The translations under genes were made by a program, and so were the position numbers. Under the pieces are notes generated by a model, which saw nothing but the letters and a program-made list of their open reading frames with translations, was not told the origin of the DNA and ran no database searches. From the NCBI GenBank assembly GCA_017416485.1, contig JAFQCH010000016.1, positions 1 to 64,000 of the forward strand: DNA of 64,000 nucleotides, in the 5' to 3' direction. Below, in pieces: positions 18,591-26,934 of this stretch. The DNA comes from Clostridia bacterium. Lineage in GTDB: Bacteria; Bacillota; Clostridia; Oscillospirales; Acutalibacteraceae. Within the stretch, counting starts at the first letter, position 1, and each line of letters opens with the position of its first letter.

Positions 18591-18682
18591 GAACAAGGCA
18601 GACCGATAGACGGTTAGCCTTCCGAGTCAGTTAGAAATAATCGTCCTGCTGTTGGAAGAGTGAGGATGGTTATTTCTTTTTT
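18591..18682 (+). ncRNA. Small RNA related to the type I antitoxin RNA at 53.2 kb (solitary copy)
   Basis: An RNA gene of about 90 nt. The 5' hairpin AAGGC-ACCG-loop-CGGT-GCCTT (about 18594-18621) is followed by an intrinsic terminator: AGAAATAA.CGTCCT pairs with AGGATG.TTATTTCT, then T (18633-18682). Promoter, 5' hairpin and terminator stem match, base for base over much of their length, the antisense RNA on the minus strand at 53205-53301, including the motif CCGATAGACGGT. No toxin frame lies on the opposite strand here, so it is a solitary paralogue or a remnant. Confidence 0.78.
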
Positions 18683-18696
18683 GTTTACCTTGTCAA

Positions 18697-18726
18697 TTGA
18701 CTGCGTTTTGCCGTTTTCGGTATAAT
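18697..18726 (+). promoter_or_regulatory. Promoter of the small membrane-protein pair
   Basis: TTGACT (18697-18702), 18 nt, TATAAT (18721-18726), followed by AAAGGAGGGG and a TTG start at 18772. Confidence 0.8.
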
Positions 18727-18771
18727 AAAAATGTGAAAATTTTTTCAAAAACAGGCAAAGGAGGGGCGGTT

Positions 18772-19128
18772 TTGAAATCTGTAAACAAAATTGTAATGCA
18801 TCTTCGGCAGATTCCTTTTACGGATTATTTGCTTTATTTTGCGTGGCTTTTTGCAGCGGTGAATGTGTTTGTTGCTTTTGCACGTAACAAAGTGATGTTG
18901 CTGTTGTTCATCAGCATTGTTTTGCTTCTTGTCTTTGTTTTAAAACTTTTTGACAAACGCGACGGCATGCACGGCAAACTGCCTGCCGTGCTTTCGGTGT
19001 CGGCGTATGTTTTTCTGACCATTCTGTTTTTGAATCCCGTTTTGCCGTGGTATTGTATCGCTGTTCTGATGTTGTCGGAAAGTGTGCTTTTGCTTGTGTT
19101 TTGTATGATTGTAAAGCGGCGAACATGA
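18772..19128 (+). CDS. Hypothetical four-helix membrane protein
   Basis: 118 residues, not recognised. Four hydrophobic segments are visible (YLLYFAWLFAAVNVFVAF, LLLFISIVLLLVFVLKLF, AVLSVSAYVFLTILFL, CIAVLMLSESVLLLVFCMIV) with short basic loops. The TTG start at 18772 is chosen because AAAGGAGG lies 7 nt before it and the promoter -35 box covers the more upstream start. It is probably co-transcribed with the next small membrane gene. Confidence 0.6.
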   Translation: MKSVNKIVMHLRQIPFTDYLLYFAWLFAAVNVFVAFARNKVMLLLFISIVLLLVFVLKLFDKRDGMHGKLPAVLSVSAYVFLTILFLNPVLPWYCIAVLMLSESVLLLVFCMIVKRRT

Positions 19129-19161
19129 AACAGAACGAAATAAAAGAAAGGGTGTGTTGCG

Positions 19162-19398
19162 TTGAAAAAAGTTCTGTCGGATTTTTCATGGATTCTGACG
19201 ATTATACTTATCGTTGCGCTGATTGTCCTTATTGCGACCGCGTTGCCCTATCAGATCGGATTAGGAGATAAATTGGAAACGTTATTACAGCAAGCCGGCA
19301 TACAATTGCAATATGGATTATTGCTCAGAATCGGTTGGATTCTTGCCGGATGTTTGGTTGTTAATATTGTTCTTCGCGAAAAGGTTTTAAAGGAATAA
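19162..19398 (+). CDS. Hypothetical small membrane protein
   Basis: 78 residues with two predicted membrane helices (ILTIILIVALIVLIATAL and LLRIGWILAGCLVVNIVL). TTG start with a purine-rich AAAGAAAGGG upstream. 33 nt behind the previous membrane gene. No family recognised. Confidence 0.55.
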   Translation: MKKVLSDFSWILTIILIVALIVLIATALPYQIGLGDKLETLLQQAGIQLQYGLLLRIGWILAGCLVVNIVLREKVLKE

Positions 19399-19420
19399 TA
19401 GGGATAATAAACAGCAACCG

Positions 19421-19450
19421 GGGTCTGCATCGACAGATCCCGGTTGTGCT
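19421..19450. terminator. Bidirectional terminator
   Basis: CAACCGGG.TCTG and CAGA.CCCGGTTG form a 12-bp stem between two convergent genes. Confidence 0.75.
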
Positions 19451-19458
19451 ATATAACT

Positions 19459-21486
19459 TTACAGCAGGTTAAGATTGAATAGATCCTTGAAGAACTGAAT
19501 AATTCTTCTGAAGAAGTTGAGAATGGAATCCAGCAAACTTTGTGTGGGGGTTGCAACATCGGGTGGCGGGAGTTGCTCGGTGCAGCACACGCACACAAAT
19601 GAGCCGTCGAGGGTGTCGGTTTGTATCCGAACGGGACCGTCGGGGGCTTGTGCGGGAGTGTAGGTGACCGTTTTGCCCGTGGGGTCGAGTTGTGCGGCAA
19701 GGGCAAAATCACTGTCTGCGTGCGCAACAGGGAGCACCACTTCAAAACCGTGGGCGGTGCGTGTGACGGCTTCACCGTTCACGGTCAGCAAAATGCTGTA
19801 GCCTGCCGCCTGCACATCGAAGTCTTGCGTGAATGTCTTTTTCACCTTGTCGGCGGCACTGTTGTTGGCAAACACGGTTAATTGAACTGCCGAACCTGCA
19901 AAAAAGTCGCTTGCATCGTAAACCACCTGCACGCCCGTGACGGGGTCGGTCAGCATGATCGGATTGACTATGGCGGATGTTTGCGGTTGGCTGTTTACAA
20001 GCATTGCTTTTACGCAGACGTTGTTGTAGCCTTCTTTGGTGGCATCCAGCCATGTGCAGGTGCCGTCACGGTAGCCGATATAGCTTGTGCCCGCGGCGGA
20101 TGCAAAATTGTATTTGATCCCGCCCGAGGTGTATGTTTTTCCCTCTACGGGCACGGAGAACGATTCGTTTTTGTCCGTGGGGAATGCCACCACAACCGAA
20201 TAATATTCACCCTTTTGCAACGGGATATCTTTACCCAACGAAACGGTGTGATACCCCGCAAACGGTGCATTGCCGTCCACGGTCAGGGCAAGTTCTCCGT
20301 CGGTCGGGTTCCCTGCCGAAACCGCACGGTAAACGGATACGGTGAAATCTCTGCTTTCTGTCAGGGTGTAAAATCCGACACTGCGTACGGAACAGTCCTT
20401 GTCGGCACGGAAAATATTTGCCATATAAACCGTATCGGCATTGCGGATGGCAACGGCATTGTTGTAACCGTAGCCGTCATACTGCGCAATGGTGTCATAA
20501 ATGGTTTTTCTTTCGGCGGTCAGGGTGGTGTAGTCGGTTAATGTTGCATCTTCGTAAGAAATCCAAAGATACCCGTTGTCACCGTAAGCAGTTCCCCAAC
20601 TGTTTTTACACAGCCATGCCCCCGATTTTGCGGGCTTGTTGAGCGTGCCGAAATACGAGGTCGGAAAACTGTCATCCCAACCGACAATGGTCACGGCATG
20701 GTTGGGCGCATAGCCGATCTTGTGATTGATTGCCGTGACGGTGGTGCTGACCTGCTGTGTGACTCCGTTGAGCATGGCGGCGGAAGTGGTCTTCATGCCG
20801 TTGGTGTCGTGGTAATAGCATACCGCAACACCGCCGTTTTGCATGATGGCCTGTTTGATATCTTCACGAGTCTGCAAGTAATAGGCATTCTCTATGCGTG
20901 CATCGGACACATACATCTGATCGGGTGTATATGTCGGCGGGTTGTTGGTGTCAAAGGGGAATTCGCTTTCTGTGGCAATGCCGGCACCCCTTGCGAGTGC
21001 GGCAATTGCCATGGAGAACGAACCGCCCATCTCATACGGGTCAGCAAAGTAAGTGCCGTCGCCTGCGGTCGGGTCGGTTGCATTTTCAATATACCCATTG
21101 TTGGCAAACCATGTCAGATGCGCTTCGGAAAAGTCCGTGTTGCTTTTTTTGCCGTATCCCTTGGTGATGTAGCTTGATTCGAGCACCGACAAGGGGGCAA
21201 AAGTCCAGCATGCTTCGGTTGGGTTCTGGTCTTTGACGGCGGTCACATGCTGTGCATAGTAAGATGCGGGCAATGCGGCACCGACATCTTCCACGGATTG
21301 CGTGTTTTCTGTATGGATTGTGTGCAGGTCAACCCGGTTGCCGTCTGCATCCGTCCAGAAAGCAGAAAGACCGTTTTTCTGCAACGAATAAACAGTCAAA
21401 CGGTCTTGTTCTTTTGCCTCGGCGGCGCAGAACAAAGATCCGAACAGCATCAGAACGGAAAGAAAAATGCAAAGTCGTTTCTTCAT
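19459..21486 (-). CDS. Secreted papain-like (C1 family) cysteine protease
   Basis: 675 residues: signal peptide (1-24), short prosegment, then a C1 peptidase domain with the Cys in EACWTFAPLSVLES (Cys93), the His in NHAVTIVGWDD (about 263) and the Asn in CKNSWGTAYGDNGYLWISY (about 295). A lectin-like and beta-rich C-terminal half follows, ending in an amphipathic helix (LNFFRRIIQFFKDLF). The oxyanion Gln is in KDQNPTEACW, where the usual Gly before Cys is replaced by Ala-Glu context. It probably acts outside the cell, attached or free. It lies 26 nt behind the DUF2804 gene, without a terminator between, so may be last in a four-gene operon. Confidence 0.87.
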   Translation of the reverse strand: MKKRLCIFLSVLMLFGSLFCAAEAKEQDRLTVYSLQKNGLSAFWTDADGNRVDLHTIHTENTQSVEDVGAALPASYYAQHVTAVKDQNPTEACWTFAPLSVLESSYITKGYGKKSNTDFSEAHLTWFANNGYIENATDPTAGDGTYFADPYEMGGSFSMAIAALARGAGIATESEFPFDTNNPPTYTPDQMYVSDARIENAYYLQTREDIKQAIMQNGGVAVCYYHDTNGMKTTSAAMLNGVTQQVSTTVTAINHKIGYAPNHAVTIVGWDDSFPTSYFGTLNKPAKSGAWLCKNSWGTAYGDNGYLWISYEDATLTDYTTLTAERKTIYDTIAQYDGYGYNNAVAIRNADTVYMANIFRADKDCSVRSVGFYTLTESRDFTVSVYRAVSAGNPTDGELALTVDGNAPFAGYHTVSLGKDIPLQKGEYYSVVVAFPTDKNESFSVPVEGKTYTSGGIKYNFASAAGTSYIGYRDGTCTWLDATKEGYNNVCVKAMLVNSQPQTSAIVNPIMLTDPVTGVQVVYDASDFFAGSAVQLTVFANNSAADKVKKTFTQDFDVQAAGYSILLTVNGEAVTRTAHGFEVVLPVAHADSDFALAAQLDPTGKTVTYTPAQAPDGPVRIQTDTLDGSFVCVCCTEQLPPPDVATPTQSLLDSILNFFRRIIQFFKDLFNLNLL

Positions 21487-21512
21487 TATGCGTCACCTTT
21501 TATTTATTTATT

Positions 21513-22550
21513 TTACCACTTATTGTAAACCTTTTCGCAGAAGGCATACATGTTTTCGATTTTCAGTTCCGTTCCGTCATCGAGCACTGCTTTGCCCGAC
21601 CACAGACCGTGCACCTGATGGGTCTTCATGCCGACAAGGTTCAGGGGCATCATCAGGTTTTTGTTGTCATAAAACGGCACCATGGTCATGTCGAATCTGC
21701 CGTCTTCGGAGAAGAAATGCCAGGGTTGCATCCATCTGTCTTCGACTTCGGGATCCAGTTCAAGGAATACTCTGCCGATCTTATGGGTCTTGCCGTCATA
21801 CATAATGGCGGTTTCGGTGCCGTTTACATCGTTGCCGAAGCCCCATGTCAGTTCAAAACCGAACAGTTTGCCGTCGAGCCATGTGCTGCCGTTGCCCCAG
21901 AACCACATGTTGCTGTAAGGCCAGCAGCCTCTGCCCCAGTCGAGCACGGTGAATGCGTTTTCGCGGTCGAATTTCACAAGGGTTTCACCGCCAAGACGTA
22001 CCGTACCCTCGCTCGGCATGCAGTTGAGCTTGGTGGTGTAGAAGAACTTGTTTGCCTGACGGAAGGGGATGGCAACGGTCAGGCTTTCCTGATCGATGAG
22101 TTTGTCGGCTGTGATGTCCACAACCAGTCTCTTGCCCTTGCACTTGCCGTTGAAATAAATTCTGCGGGTGGTGTCTTTCACATCGAAAATAACGGTGGCA
22201 CCGCCCATTTTGCGATGGAAGAAGAACGGCTTTTCGGGGTTATGACTCATGATGGAGCGATTGGGGGTCAGCGGCTCGATTGCCAGAGCAGAAGCAAGTT
22301 CCTTGCCTGTGCGGATGTCCTGCACGCTGACGGTGAGAGCCGAAGCCATGGAAATGTCAAAGAAGTTGACCTGCACCATGTGGTGCCCGTCGCAGATCTG
22401 ATAGAAATCCCACTCTTTGATTCTCCATTTGCTGTCTGCAATTTTGTCGCGGTTGTAAATGTAGAGGTTGCGCTTGCACCAGCCGGGTGCATTGAGCTGT
22501 CCGTCTTCACGAAGCAACGGGGTTTCAACGGTAATTTCGTTCTGTAACAT
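21513..22550 (-). CDS. DUF2804 family protein
   Basis: 345 residues, cytoplasmic, matching DUF2804 by its opening (ETPLLREDGQLNAPGWCKRN), the LDWGRGCWPYSNMWFWGNGS segment and length. Function of the family is unknown; the beta-rich, Trp-rich fold recalls lipocalin-like or carotenoid-hydratase-like barrels, which is inference. Start follows AAAGGAG. It is placed 23 nt behind a membrane-protein pair, which hints at a role tied to the transported or modified compound. Confidence 0.8.
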   Translation of the reverse strand: MLQNEITVETPLLREDGQLNAPGWCKRNLYIYNRDKIADSKWRIKEWDFYQICDGHHMVQVNFFDISMASALTVSVQDIRTGKELASALAIEPLTPNRSIMSHNPEKPFFFHRKMGGATVIFDVKDTTRRIYFNGKCKGKRLVVDITADKLIDQESLTVAIPFRQANKFFYTTKLNCMPSEGTVRLGGETLVKFDRENAFTVLDWGRGCWPYSNMWFWGNGSTWLDGKLFGFELTWGFGNDVNGTETAIMYDGKTHKIGRVFLELDPEVEDRWMQPWHFFSEDGRFDMTMVPFYDNKNLMMPLNLVGMKTHQVHGLWSGKAVLDDGTELKIENMYAFCEKVYNKW

Positions 22551-22573
22551 AGGAAGTTCTCCTTTGCATTTAT

Positions 22574-23266
22574 TTATGCGTTTGCTTTCTTCTCTTTCTT
22601 ATCCTGCACCTTAAAGATAATAAGTGCACTTGCAATTGCAACGATGATGGTCGGGAACATAAGCGTGCCGATGCCCATCGTCGGTGCGAAAATGAGAATG
22701 ATAACACCTGCAATGACGGGAGCAATGGCGGTTCTCCAGTGCTTTGCAAGGTAGCCGGCACCAAGGGCACCGAACAGGGCGGGAAGCACATAGGTGAATG
22801 CGGGTGCAAACACGGAATCGGCATCGGTGAAATAATGCAGGAAGGGGCTGAAAATCAGCACGCCTGCGGCAATGACGATGGTGGTGGTGATAGCGGAAAC
22901 GCCTGCGGCAATGGTGGAAATAACTTCGCCTTCTTCGGTGTTGGGACGCACTTTTGCATTTTCCATGCCGGCGAGTGCGCAGGGCAGTTTCAGGTTGGAA
23001 ATGTTGCCCGATACGAAGCTCAGGTAAGAAGCACCGCTGCCCATCATGGGAACAAATGCAATGACTTCAATCACAGCGGTCGGCCAGTAAATGGCAATAA
23101 TCTGCAAAGCGGGGGTAATGACCTGATTAAAGGTCGGCCACACATTGAAGTATGCACAGATTGCAAAGGGGAACGCGAGGAAGGTAAGAATGGCACCGAT
23201 TGTCCACAGTCTGCCCCATACATGAACCTGATCGAAATATGTTCTTTCGGTATTGTTCTTTTTCAT
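22574..23266 (-). CDS. Integral membrane protein paired with DUF5058 protein
   Basis: 230 residues with about six hydrophobic segments (IGAILTFLAFPFAICAY, IIAIYWPTAVIEVIAFVP, VISTIAAGVSAITTTIVIAAG, APVIAGVIILIFAPTMGIG and others). The motif MMGSGASYLSFVSGNISNLKLPCA in the second third is notable for a membrane protein. ATG at 23266 has AAGGAGGG upstream. It starts 13 nt after the DUF5058 gene, and the two probably form one complex, perhaps a transporter. Substrate unknown. Confidence 0.65.
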   Translation of the reverse strand: MKKNNTERTYFDQVHVWGRLWTIGAILTFLAFPFAICAYFNVWPTFNQVITPALQIIAIYWPTAVIEVIAFVPMMGSGASYLSFVSGNISNLKLPCALAGMENAKVRPNTEEGEVISTIAAGVSAITTTIVIAAGVLIFSPFLHYFTDADSVFAPAFTYVLPALFGALGAGYLAKHWRTAIAPVIAGVIILIFAPTMGIGTLMFPTIIVAIASALIIFKVQDKKEKKANA

Positions 23267-23279
23267 GTTTGTTCCCTCC

Positions 23280-24047
23280 TTATCTCCACACAAAGTTGAC
23301 AACTTCCGGCGGCAGAACGGCGCTCAGCAGCACTGCCATACCCATGGCGGCAAACATGGCAATGGGCATTGTGAAGTTTGCAAGTTTGTTAAGATTTTTC
23401 TTTCTGCACAGCAAGTCAAGCAGGGTCATAATCACAATGGATGTAATCAGAACCGCAATGCTCATAAAGCCTGCATTGCCTGTTCCGTCTTCGGTGGTGC
23501 CGTTGATGGCGCGTGCAACGAATGCGGCAATAATGCCGATGAAAGCGGCGGCAGAGATCATGTCGGCAAGCTTTTTGCTGCCTGCACTCTTGTTGGCGGC
23601 AGAGCCGATCTTCTTCTGCAAGCCTTTGCAGAGAATGGTGCAAAGGATGAGTGCGCACATGTTGCCGATCATCATGCACCATGCAACGGTAGAAAATGCG
23701 GTGGGATCCATGACTTCTGCATTCAGCGACAGGCCGAAGGAATCGAGTGCGGCTTCCGCAACGGTGGATTCATATGCAAGGTTGCCGATGACCGAAAGAC
23801 GAACCCACGGCAGAACGATGCCGAGTGCTTTCGACAGAGCAAGAACCGTGACCAAAATCGAAATAGCGGGGCCGACGGTGAACAACGCACTGGAAACAAC
23901 GGTGTTGCGCAGTGTTGCTTTGTCAATGCCAAGCTGTGTTGCGCGTTTCCATGCCTTTACGATGAAGAAAAGAGCTTCCACAACGACGAACAGAATAACG
24001 GCCGCTGCGGCAAGGTACATAAACAGACCTTCTTTGTTGAATTCCAA
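23280..24047 (-). CDS. DUF5058 family membrane protein
   Basis: 255 residues, about six membrane segments, resembling DUF5058 (FIVKAWKRATQLGID, ALFTVGPAISILVTVLALSKALGIVLPWVRLSVIG, shown in part). A longer frame begins with ATG at 24080, but that ATG lies inside the -10 box of the gene's own promoter and so cannot be transcribed from it. TTG at 24047 has AAAGGAG 9 nt upstream and is the likely start. First gene of a minus-strand operon with the partner membrane protein, DUF2804 and perhaps the C1 protease. Confidence 0.75.
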   Translation of the reverse strand: MEFNKEGLFMYLAAAAVILFVVVEALFFIVKAWKRATQLGIDKATLRNTVVSSALFTVGPAISILVTVLALSKALGIVLPWVRLSVIGNLAYESTVAEAALDSFGLSLNAEVMDPTAFSTVAWCMMIGNMCALILCTILCKGLQKKIGSAANKSAGSKKLADMISAAAFIGIIAAFVARAINGTTEDGTGNAGFMSIAVLITSIVIMTLLDLLCRKKNLNKLANFTMPIAMFAAMGMAVLLSAVLPPEVVNFVWR

Positions 24048-24078
24048 GAGATACCACTCCTTTTTTTGTTGTTCTTCC

Positions 24079-24107
24079 ATTATACACACTTTATTTTTAT
24101 AATGCAA
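24079..24107 (-). promoter_or_regulatory. Promoter of the DUF5058 operon
   Basis: On the minus strand TTGCAT (24102-24107), 17 nt, TATAAT (24079-24084). The leader to the TTG start is only about 25 nt. Confidence 0.75.
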
Positions 24108-24146
24108 CATTTTTTGTAAAATGAAATCCGACTTTGCGAAAAACAC

Positions 24147-24175
24147 TTGCCCGTGCCAATCAGTTGTGATATAAT
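24147..24175 (+). promoter_or_regulatory. Promoter of the TPR-like gene
   Basis: TTGCCC (24147-24152), 17 nt, TATAAT (24170-24175). Confidence 0.75.
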
Positions 24176-24205
24176 AACCGTATATTTTTTTCGGAGGAAA
24201 TAAAA

Positions 24206-25252
24206 ATGGCTGAAAAAAGCAACAAAAAAACAAAAGCAGATCCTGCTGTTGTAAAAAAAGAAAAATTGAAAAACAGATTGCAGACACTGTTGTATCTTTT
24301 TATCATATTTGCAAGCATTGCGGCGGTGATTCTGTTTGCGGTGTTTGTGCTGGACCCCATTTTTGTGTACCGTTCGGCAGGCAAACTTGCGGATGAAGGC
24401 GACTATGCGCAAGCGGTTGAACGATATGAAAGTCTGGACGGATTTTTAAATTCAGAAAAAAAACTTGCCGCTATTCAGGAGATATTGCTGAAAGAAAGCG
24501 TGGAAAAAGGGGATTACGAATCGGCTGTTATTGCGGCTGAACAAAGCGGCGAACTGCAGAAATATATTGCCGAAATGCCCGAAATTTTCTATGAATACGC
24601 AAAGTCAAAGGCAGAAACAAACCCGTCTGTTGCCAAAATCTATATTTCCTATGTGCCCGAATACCCCGGCGCAAAAGAGCTGTATGACGAGATTTGTTTG
24701 CGCAATGCCCTGCGGTTGGGTGAAATGAACCGCTATTCGGATGTTTTGCAGAATTTTGATGACGCTTCTTCCCTTGCCTGGCTGACAACGCTTGATTCTG
24801 CCGATGCACTCGACTATGCAACGAGCATGGCTCAATATTCCTATGTGCGTGTGGCAAAGGTGCTTGAAGCCATACAGGACCAAAACGCGGATGCAAAGCA
24901 GCAACGCGAAGAACTCGAAAGTTATCTTTCTTTCTGCGGCGAAAAGACCTGCATTTCCGACACCGCCGACAGCGAATCGGTGAATATGGTCAATGTTTTT
25001 GACTTTTTCTTCATGGATGAAACCGAATATCTTATTGTGACCGACGGTAACATTCAGGCTGTGTATGATTCGTCAAACAATGCTTTCCCCAAAGACACCG
25101 ACGGCAGTTACTTTGCACTGTCGGAAGATCTGGAAGCGGGTATTTCTTATAAATACCGTTTTTATCTGCTTGAAAACGGAACCATTCAGGAAAAAATGAC
25201 CGCCACATCCAGAGACGGAACGGTCAATGAATACACCCGTTTGTGGAGCTGA
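24206..25252 (+). CDS. Membrane-anchored TPR-like protein
   Basis: 348 residues. A lysine-rich cytoplasmic tail (1-24) precedes one membrane segment (about 27-50). Helical repeat-like pairs of TPR character follow (LADEGDYAQAVERYESLDGF, ESVEKGDYESAVIAAEQSGE), to about residue 230, and then a beta-rich end domain. No enzyme motif. Start follows GGAGG. It is followed within 6 nt by a lipoprotein gene, and both products probably work at the outer face of the membrane. Confidence 0.6.
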   Translation: MAEKSNKKTKADPAVVKKEKLKNRLQTLLYLFIIFASIAAVILFAVFVLDPIFVYRSAGKLADEGDYAQAVERYESLDGFLNSEKKLAAIQEILLKESVEKGDYESAVIAAEQSGELQKYIAEMPEIFYEYAKSKAETNPSVAKIYISYVPEYPGAKELYDEICLRNALRLGEMNRYSDVLQNFDDASSLAWLTTLDSADALDYATSMAQYSYVRVAKVLEAIQDQNADAKQQREELESYLSFCGEKTCISDTADSESVNMVNVFDFFFMDETEYLIVTDGNIQAVYDSSNNAFPKDTDGSYFALSEDLEAGISYKYRFYLLENGTIQEKMTATSRDGTVNEYTRLWS

Positions 25253-25257
25253 CAGTT

Positions 25258-26169
25258 GTGAAAAAAAATTCCTTTCTTTGTTTGATTCTTGCGGTTTTGC
25301 TGTGTGCTTCGGGTTGTGTGACCCTGCGACTGAACGAGGAAAGCACAACAGTGAATGCCGAAAACACACTGCCGCCGACCGAAACGGTGGTTACGGATGC
25401 AACGGCATCGATTCCGACCGAACCGTCCGTCAGTGCTGTGCCCGCAACAGTGCCGACACAGCCCTTTGTTCCCGAACATATTACGGAAGCACCTCTTGCA
25501 ACGCAACCCGCCGCACCGCAACAGACGGATGTTGCCTGGACGGTCGGGCAAGCGGTTTCCTACCTTAACAATGCGGTTAATGCCGTTAAAACAAGCACCT
25601 ATCCCTTCGTGCTGACGGAAGATATTCAGCATTCCGTTTATATGCAGAGTGTAAGCACCGAAACCTTGCGTGACCCCGCAAAAGCCATCGTTGAGCAGCT
25701 CAACCGCAGTACGCTGACGGAATATACCGTCCTTGCCGGCACCACGGGAGCCAACGGCGAACAGGTGAACATCAATCATCTGATGCCCCCGTGCGACGAA
25801 CCGTTTGTGCTGACCGAAGCGGAAGTTTCTGCCGCAAGGGTATCGGTGGAAGGCGAGCATACACTGATTGTTATGACCCTTTATGACGATACGGCAGGTG
25901 AGACCGATGCCACACCCGCCGTACACGGTGCTAAAATTCCATTTATTGATCCCTTCGGAAAAAGTGCGGATGCTTATTCCGTACAGAGTGCGGAGATCCG
26001 CTATTCCAAAATCACCCTTGCCGCCCGTGCGGACGGACAGGGCAGACTGCTTGCTTTGACTGTTTCTTCCGATGTGCTCGGTTTTGTAACCGTCGGCATC
26101 GGTGTGCTGCATGCGCAGTCGCAGTTCAGCGGGAAAATCAGAGAAACAAGAACATTTGCGTATTCTTAA
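25258..26169 (+). CDS. Putative lipoprotein
   Basis: 303 residues. GTG start with GGAG 9 nt upstream, overlapping the end of the previous gene. The signal peptide ends in the lipobox LLCASGC, so the Cys is predicted to be lipidated. A Thr/Pro/Val-rich linker (about residues 30-85) spaces a soluble C-terminal domain of unknown family from the membrane. The 3' end overlaps the convergent mntP stop. Confidence 0.7.
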   Translation: MKKNSFLCLILAVLLCASGCVTLRLNEESTTVNAENTLPPTETVVTDATASIPTEPSVSAVPATVPTQPFVPEHITEAPLATQPAAPQQTDVAWTVGQAVSYLNNAVNAVKTSTYPFVLTEDIQHSVYMQSVSTETLRDPAKAIVEQLNRSTLTEYTVLAGTTGANGEQVNINHLMPPCDEPFVLTEAEVSAARVSVEGEHTLIVMTLYDDTAGETDATPAVHGAKIPFIDPFGKSADAYSVQSAEIRYSKITLAARADGQGRLLALTVSSDVLGFVTVGIGVLHAQSQFSGKIRETRTFAYS

Positions 26170-26750
26170 AAGGTAAGAACACCCAGGTGTTCAAGCAGAA
26201 TTTTTGTGCCCAACAGAATCAGCACGATGCCGCCTGCAAGGGCGGCTTTGTCTTTCCACTTGGCGCCGAATTTGTGGCCGAGAAGCACCCCGACCACGGC
26301 AAGAATGAACGTGGTTACACCGATCACGGAAACAGCCGATGCAATGTTGACTTTTAAGAATGCAAAGGTGATACCCATGGCGAGTGCATCAATGCTTGTG
26401 GCAATTGCCATGGCAAACAGTTCCTTGAGGTCAAGTTTGCTTTCGGTTTCTTCGCAGCAATCGCAACCTTCTTTGCGTTCTTTGAACACATCAAGAATCA
26501 TCTTGCCGCCGATGATGAGCAGCAGCACGAATGCGATCCAGTGGTCAACGGATGTGATGTATTGTTCAAACTGCTTGCCCAGTGCCCAGCCCAGAAACGG
26601 CATAAACGCCTGAAAACCGCCGAAAAACAGCGCAATGATTGCAGTTTGCTTCTTATCGATTTTCGGCATGCTCAAACCTTTGCAGATGGCAACGGAAAAA
26701 GCATCCATCGCAAGACCGAGCCCGACCACAAAAACTTCCCATAATCCCAT
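26166..26750 (-). CDS. mntP: Manganese efflux pump MntP
   Basis: 194 residues, six membrane segments, with the paired MntP motifs GLAMDAFSVAICKGL near residue 11 and TSIDALAMGITFAF near 119 that hold the conserved Asp residues. It exports Mn2+ from the cytoplasm. A cytoplasmic loop carries GCDCCEE, a possible metal-binding patch. Strong GAGGTAG site. The leader is short, so the manganese riboswitch often found before this family is absent. Confidence 0.93.
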   Translation of the reverse strand: MGLWEVFVVGLGLAMDAFSVAICKGLSMPKIDKKQTAIIALFFGGFQAFMPFLGWALGKQFEQYITSVDHWIAFVLLLIIGGKMILDVFKERKEGCDCCEETESKLDLKELFAMAIATSIDALAMGITFAFLKVNIASAVSVIGVTTFILAVVGVLLGHKFGAKWKDKAALAGGIVLILLGTKILLEHLGVLTF

Positions 26751-26781
26751 AATGATCTACCTCTTCTAAAATTTCAGAAAC

Positions 26782-26810
26782 ATTATAGTAATATTGTTTT
26801 AGAAAAGCAA
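26782..26810 (-). promoter_or_regulatory. Promoter of mntP
   Basis: Minus strand: TTGCTT (26805-26810), 17 nt, TATAAT (26782-26787). Confidence 0.7.
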
Positions 26811-26841
26811 TATTTTTTTGGCAAAAAAAAGACTGTTTTGC

Positions 26842-26901
26842 TTGACATTATAATTTTTATATGCTATACTTCAACACATAAAAGTTTTTATGCTTTTATG
26901 T
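26842..26901 (+). promoter_or_regulatory. Promoter plus operator-like palindrome before the acyl-CoA synthetase operon
   Basis: TTGACA (26842-26847), 17 nt, TATACT (26865-26870). Immediately downstream, ACATAAAAG (26876-26884) and CTTTTATGT (26893-26901) form a perfect 9-bp inverted repeat covering the start of transcription. Confidence 0.7.
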
Positions 26902-26934
26902 ATAAAAGCGCTAAAGTTTGAAAGGAAGATACCT

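Noticed and set aside
18683..18780. A toxin gene opposite the solitary antitoxin-like RNA
   Set aside because: The complementary strand has no start codon with a ribosome-binding site and no hydrophobic peptide leading into the lysine-codon trace.
26751..26840. Manganese riboswitch before mntP
   Set aside because: The leader between the mntP promoter and start is only about 30-35 nt and cannot hold the known structure.
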